NCBI RefSeq assembly: GCF_045291395.1
Contig: NZ_CP152342.1
Coordinates: forward strand, 186,001 to 250,000
Direction: 5' to 3'
DNA: 64,000 nt
Source: MR-S7 sp000400995
GTDB taxonomy: Bacteria; Pseudomonadota; Gammaproteobacteria; Burkholderiales; Burkholderiaceae_C
A program made the translations under genes and the position numbers. The notes below the pieces were generated by a model. That model made no database searches and was not told the DNA's origin. It worked only from the letters and a program-made list of their open reading frames with translations. Each line of letters opens with the position of its first letter. Position 1 is the first letter of the stretch. Of the stretch, positions 60,153-64,000 are shown one piece after another.

Positions 60153-62622
60153 TTTTGTGCGGCAATCCGCCGCGGCTGCGGCAGGCTCTGTCGCTGGCAT
60201 TCCCATCGCCCAGGCCCAGGGAGGCCATGCGGCGGCGGAGGCTTCCAAGCTGACCTGGTCCAAAGCGCCCTGCCGCTTTTGCGGCACGGGGTGCGGAGTC
60301 ACGGTGGCGGTGAAGGACAACCGCGTGGTGGCCACGCAGGGCGACCCGCAGGCCGAAGTGAACCGCGGCCTGAACTGCGTGAAGGGCTACTTCCTGTCCA
60401 AGATCATGTACGGCGAAGACCGGCTGACCCGGCCGCTGCTGCGCATGAAGAACGGCCAGTACGCCAAGGACGGCGAGTTCCAGCCCGTCTCCTGGGACAA
60501 GGCCTTCGACGTGATGGCCGAGCAGTTCAAGAAGACGCTCAAGGCGAAGGGGCCCACGGCGGTCGGCATGTTCGGCTCCGGCCAGTGGACGGTCTGGGAG
60601 GGCTATGCCGCATCGAAGCTGATGAAGGCGGGCTTCCGCTCCAACAACCTCGACCCCAATGCGCGCCACTGCATGGCCTCGGCCGTCACGGGCTTCATGC
60701 GCACCTTCGGCATGGACGAGCCGATGGGCTGCTACGACGACATCGAAGCCGCCACCGCCTTCGTGCTGTGGGGCTCCAACATGGCCGAAATGCACCCCGT
60801 GCTGTGGACGCGCGTGACCGACCGCCGCCTGAGCGGCCCCAACGTGAAGGTGGCGGTGCTCTCCACGTTCGAGCACCGGTCCTACGAGCTGGCCGACATC
60901 CAGATGACGTTCAAGCCGCAGACGGACCTGGCCATCCTGAACTTCATCGCCCACCACATCATTTCCACGGGCCGCGTGAATAAGGAGTTCGTGGACAAGC
61001 ACACGAACTTCAAGGCCGGCAATACCGACATCGGCTACGGATTGCGCCCGGAGCATCCGTTGCAGCAGGCCGCAAAGAATGCAGGCGACCCCAACGGTGC
61101 CAAGCCCATCACGTTCGAGGATTACGCCAAGTTCGTCTCCACCTACGACCTCGACTACACCGCCAAGCTGACGGGCGTGCCGAAGAACCGCCTGCTGGCG
61201 CTGGCCGAGCTGTATGCGGACCCGAAGGTCAAGGTGGTTTCGTTCTGGACGATGGGCTTCAACCAGCACACGCGCGGCACATGGGCGAATAACCTCGTCT
61301 ACAACATCCACCTGCTGACCGGCAAGATCGCCACGCCGGGCAACAGCCCGTTCTCGCTCACCGGACAGCCCTCGGCCTGCGGCACGGCGCGCGAGGTGGG
61401 TACGTTCTCGCACCGCCTTCCCGCGGACATGGTGGTCACCAACCCCAAGCACCGCGCGCATGCCGAGCACATCTGGAAGCTGCCCGAGGGCACGATCCCC
61501 GAGAAGCCGGGCTACCACGCCGTGCTGCAGAACCGCATGCTCAAGGACGGCAAGCTCAATGCCTACTGGGTCATGGTCAACAACAACATGCAGGCGGGCG
61601 CGAACCTGCACGAGGGCTACGCGGGCTACCGCAATCCCGACAATTTCATCGTCGTCTCGGATGCGTATCCCACGGTGACCGCCGTGGCGGCCGACCTGAT
61701 CCTGCCCACCGCGATGTGGGTGGAAAAAGAGGGCGCCTACGGCAACGCGGAGCGGCGCACCCACTTCTGGCACCAGTTGGTCACCGCGCCGGGCGAGGCG
61801 CGTTCCGACCTCTGGCAGCTGATGGAGTTTTCCAAGCGTTTCAAGATCGAGGAGGTCTGGCCCGAGGAGCTCATCGCCAAGAAGCCGGCAGTGCGCGGCA
61901 AGACCTTGTTCGAGGTGCTCTTTCGTAACGGCCAGGTGGACAAGTTCCCGCTGGCGGATGTCTCTCCCGACTACGACAACAGCGAGGCGAAGGCCTTCGG
62001 CTTCTATCCCCAGAAGGGACTCTTCGAGGAATACGCCGCCTTCGGCCGCGGCCATGGCCACGACCTGGCACCGTTCGACGAATACCACAAGGTGCGCGGC
62101 TTGCGCTGGCCTGTCGTCAATGGCAAGGAAACGCTGTGGCGCTACCGCGAAGGCACGGACCCCTACGTGAAGGCCGGCACGGGCTACCAGTTCTACGGCA
62201 ACACCGACAACAAGGCGAACATCTTCGCCCTGCCTTACGAGCCACCGGCCGAAGCGCCGGACACCGAGTTCCCGTATTGGCTGTCCACGGGCCGCGTGCT
62301 GGAGCACTGGCACTCGGGCTCGATGACGCGCCGCGTTCCCGAGCTGCACCGGGCGGTGCCCAATGCGCTGTGCTACATGCATCCGGAAGACGCCAAGGAG
62401 CTGGGCGTGCGCCGCGGCAGCGAGGTGGAGATCGTATCCCGCCGCGGCAAGATGCGCTCCCGGGTGGAGACCCGGGGCCGCAACAAGCCGCCGCGCGGCC
62501 TGGTCTTCGTGCCCTGGTTTGATGCGAGCCAGTTGATCAACAAGGTGACGCTGGACGCGACCGACCCGATCTCGCTGCAGACGGACTTCAAGAAGTGCGC
62601 GGTCAAGATCACCAAGGTCTGA
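60133..62622 (+). CDS. napA: Periplasmic nitrate reductase catalytic subunit NapA
   Basis: An 829-residue molybdenum bis-MGD enzyme reducing nitrate to nitrite. The Tat signal is STRRDFVRQSAAAAAG; the 4Fe-4S site uses CRFCGTGCGV with a later cysteine in NRGLNCVKGYF; the molybdenum cysteine is in DPNARHCMASAVTG. Full length and complete. It receives electrons from NapB, fed by NapC from the quinol pool. Confidence 0.98.
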   Translation: MSSTRRDFVRQSAAAAAGSVAGIPIAQAQGGHAAAEASKLTWSKAPCRFCGTGCGVTVAVKDNRVVATQGDPQAEVNRGLNCVKGYFLSKIMYGEDRLTRPLLRMKNGQYAKDGEFQPVSWDKAFDVMAEQFKKTLKAKGPTAVGMFGSGQWTVWEGYAASKLMKAGFRSNNLDPNARHCMASAVTGFMRTFGMDEPMGCYDDIEAATAFVLWGSNMAEMHPVLWTRVTDRRLSGPNVKVAVLSTFEHRSYELADIQMTFKPQTDLAILNFIAHHIISTGRVNKEFVDKHTNFKAGNTDIGYGLRPEHPLQQAAKNAGDPNGAKPITFEDYAKFVSTYDLDYTAKLTGVPKNRLLALAELYADPKVKVVSFWTMGFNQHTRGTWANNLVYNIHLLTGKIATPGNSPFSLTGQPSACGTAREVGTFSHRLPADMVVTNPKHRAHAEHIWKLPEGTIPEKPGYHAVLQNRMLKDGKLNAYWVMVNNNMQAGANLHEGYAGYRNPDNFIVVSDAYPTVTAVAADLILPTAMWVEKEGAYGNAERRTHFWHQLVTAPGEARSDLWQLMEFSKRFKIEEVWPEELIAKKPAVRGKTLFEVLFRNGQVDKFPLADVSPDYDNSEAKAFGFYPQKGLFEEYAAFGRGHGHDLAPFDEYHKVRGLRWPVVNGKETLWRYREGTDPYVKAGTGYQFYGNTDNKANIFALPYEPPAEAPDTEFPYWLSTGRVLEHWHSGSMTRRVPELHRAVPNALCYMHPEDAKELGVRRGSEVEIVSRRGKMRSRVETRGRNKPPRGLVFVPWFDASQLINKVTLDATDPISLQTDFKKCAVKITKV

Positions 62623-62637
62623 CGCAGGAGCTGTGCA

Positions 62638-63123
62638 ATGAAATCGATCCTTCGACACATGGTGCTGGTGCTATGCATGGCTGCCGGCCTGGCGGTAGCG
62701 CAGCAGCAGCCGGCGCGCACGTTCACCGACGCGGCGCGCGGCCCTACGCCCATCCTGGAGACCACCAAGCCGCCGGTGCTGGGCAACTCCGTCAACGACG
62801 ACCTGCGGCGCACGCGCAACTACGCCATGCAGCCCCCGGTGATTCCGCATCGGGTGGACGGCTACCAGGTGGACAAGAATTTCAACAAGTGCATGGACTG
62901 CCATGCGCGGGGCAGGACCGATGTCTCGCAGGCGATCCCGGTGAGCATCACGCACTACATGGACCGCGACGGCAACGTGCTGGGCCAGATCTCCACGCGG
63001 CGGTATTTCTGCATGCAGTGCCACGTCTCGCAGGACAACGTGCGCCCGATCGTGAACAATACCTTCCAGGACGTCGACACCGTGATCCAGCGCGAGCTGA
63101 AAAAGAGCGGGAAGCAGAAATGA
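62638..63123 (+). CDS. napB: Diheme cytochrome c NapB
   Basis: A 161-residue periplasmic electron-transfer subunit with two haem sites, CMDCHARG and CMQCHVSQ, and a cleaved signal peptide (MVLVLCMAAGLAVAQQQ). It forms the complex with NapA. GCAGGAG lies just before ATG 62638. Confidence 0.96.
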   Translation: MKSILRHMVLVLCMAAGLAVAQQQPARTFTDAARGPTPILETTKPPVLGNSVNDDLRRTRNYAMQPPVIPHRVDGYQVDKNFNKCMDCHARGRTDVSQAIPVSITHYMDRDGNVLGQISTRRYFCMQCHVSQDNVRPIVNNTFQDVDTVIQRELKKSGKQK

Positions 63124-63148
63124 CGGCCAGCCCGTGCGGAGTGATGCC

Positions 63149-63790
63149 GTGAACAAAGCATTGAACCTTTTGAAGCGCTACTGGCTGGTGATCCGCCGGC
63201 CCAGCGTCCATTTCAGCCTGGGGTTCCTGACCATCGGCGGCTTCATCGGCGGCGTGCTCTTCTGGGGCGCCTTCAACACCGCGATGGAACTCACGAACAC
63301 CGAGAAGTTCTGCACCGGCTGCCACGAGATGCGGGACAACGTGTTCGCGGAACTCAAGAGCACCATCCACTACACGAACCGCTCGGGTGTGCGGGCCGTC
63401 TGCTCCGATTGCCACGTACCGCACAACTGGACCGACAAGATCGCCCGCAAGATGCAGGCCTCCAAGGAGGTGTGGGGGAAGATCTTCGGGACGATCAGCA
63501 CCCCCGAGAAATTCCAGGACAAGCGGCTCGAGCTGGCGCAGCACGAATGGGCGCGCCTGAAAGCCAACGATTCGCTGGAATGTCGCAACTGTCACAACTA
63601 CGATTCGATGGACTTCACCCGCCAGAGCGTTCGGGCGCAGAACATGCACTCGACCTATCTCGCGAACAAGGAGAAGACCTGCATCGACTGCCACAAGGGG
63701 ATCGCCCACCGCCTGCCGCACATTCCGCCGGGCGATGCACCCACCGATACCCCGGGCCAGAAGGTTCCCCAGCCGGATGCCAAGTCCTAG
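63149..63790 (+). CDS. napC: Membrane-anchored tetrahaem cytochrome c NapC
   Basis: A 213-residue NapC/NirT-family quinol dehydrogenase. One N-terminal membrane anchor (FSLGFLTIGGFIGGVLFWGA) is followed by four haem sites: CTGCHEM, CSDCHVP, CRNCHNY and CIDCHKG. GTG 63149 with GGAG seven bases upstream is preferred; GTG 63134 is an alternative. Its end overlaps ccmA by 14 bases. Confidence 0.96.
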   Translation: MNKALNLLKRYWLVIRRPSVHFSLGFLTIGGFIGGVLFWGAFNTAMELTNTEKFCTGCHEMRDNVFAELKSTIHYTNRSGVRAVCSDCHVPHNWTDKIARKMQASKEVWGKIFGTISTPEKFQDKRLELAQHEWARLKANDSLECRNCHNYDSMDFTRQSVRAQNMHSTYLANKEKTCIDCHKGIAHRLPHIPPGDAPTDTPGQKVPQPDAKS

Positions 63791-64000
63791 CGGGCAGGAC
63801 ATTGCACAACTCGCCGCCGTGGGCCTGCAGTGCCGAAGGGGCGGCCGCACGCTCGTGCGGGACGTGAGCTTCAAGGCCGGACGCGGGCAGCTCGTCGAGC
63901 TGCGGGGTTCCAACGGCAGCGGCAAGACCACGCTGATCCGCGTGCTCGCGGGGCTGGCTGCGCCATCGGGCGGCACGCTCTACTGGCAGGGCGCGCCGCT
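63777..64000 (+). CDS. ccmA: Haem exporter ATP-binding protein CcmA, N-terminal fragment
   Basis: About 75 codons up to the right edge. It has VRDVSFKAGRGQLVELRGSN and Walker A GSNGSGKTTLIRVLAGLAAP, as in CcmA of the system I cytochrome c maturation pathway. Placement directly after napC fits a nap-ccm operon supplying haem attachment for NapB and NapC. The start at 63777 lies inside napC. Confidence 0.9.
   Translation, partial: MPSPSGQDIAQLAAVGLQCRRGGRTLVRDVSFKAGRGQLVELRGSNGSGKTTLIRVLAGLAAPSGGTLYWQGAP

Noticed and set aside
1..64000. tRNA, rRNA, CRISPR, prophage or integron features
   Set aside because: None were recognised: no cloverleaf with conserved T-loop, no rRNA blocks, no regularly spaced repeats, no integrase or phage genes. 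Short ncRNAs cannot be excluded by eye.

Overview
The window is a GC-rich chromosomal segment of a betaproteobacterium, most likely a member of the Comamonadaceae close to Acidovorax or Alicycliphilus. The evidence is the gene content (napEDABC, the pilGHIJ-pilL chemosensory cluster, pyrR-pyrB with a degenerate dihydroorotase, two Bug/TctC binding proteins) and at least eight copies of a dispersed palindrome built on 'atagctgccagcgctt...aagcgctggcagctat', a pattern I associate with intergenic DNA of that family. No rRNA, tRNA, CRISPR array, integrase or transposase was seen; the only mobile-looking element is a 275-bp palindromic MITE-like sequence.

Layout. 1-8.9 kb: housekeeping genes (dsbC fragment, UbiH-type hydroxylase, MOSC protein, ychF coupled to an isochorismate synthase, a Bug protein, a YqaA-type membrane protein, the MITE-like element, a cytochrome c, dusB-fis). 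8.9-13.1 kb: purH, a Crp/Fnr regulator, a Bug protein, RidA and a small cytochrome c. 13.2-18.6 kb: a Fur-boxed cell-surface-signalling iron locus (a sigma factor fused to FecR, a TonB-dependent receptor with an STN domain, an MFS permease, a small unknown protein). 18.8-30.4 kb: an AraC/PchR-like regulator followed by six same-strand genes, mostly translationally coupled: TonB-dependent receptor, membrane-anchored M1-peptidase-like protein, Tat-lipoprotein multicopper oxidase, methyltransferase, ABC ATPase, and an ABC permease fused to a second copy of the M1-like domain. I regard this as the best candidate for an undescribed system, probably for metal or metallophore handling.

30.4-42.6 kb: thiD-hemL on the minus strand, then rubredoxin and the type IV pilus chemosensory cluster. 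42.7-46.5 kb: yqgE-ruvX-pyrR-pyrB and a non-catalytic dihydroorotase. 46.7-54 kb: PlsC-type acyltransferase, a Yip1 membrane protein, a divergent FbpC/FbpB-type iron ABC pair around a Fur-like box, arsC, and an unusual ABC ATPase-tyrosine phosphatase fusion followed by a roadblock-like protein. 54-59.1 kb: a DegP/DegQ-type protease, two-component system and cardiolipin synthase in one operon. 59.6-64 kb: napEDABC behind a perfect FNR box, then the start of ccmA.

Four genes (sigma-FecR fusion, AraC regulator, acyltransferase, glycine-zipper protein) are each broken by a net -1 shift at or near a G or C homopolymer of 4-5 bases. Restoring one base repairs each frame, so these look like homopolymer-length errors in the sequence (or slippage sites) rather than independent gene decay.
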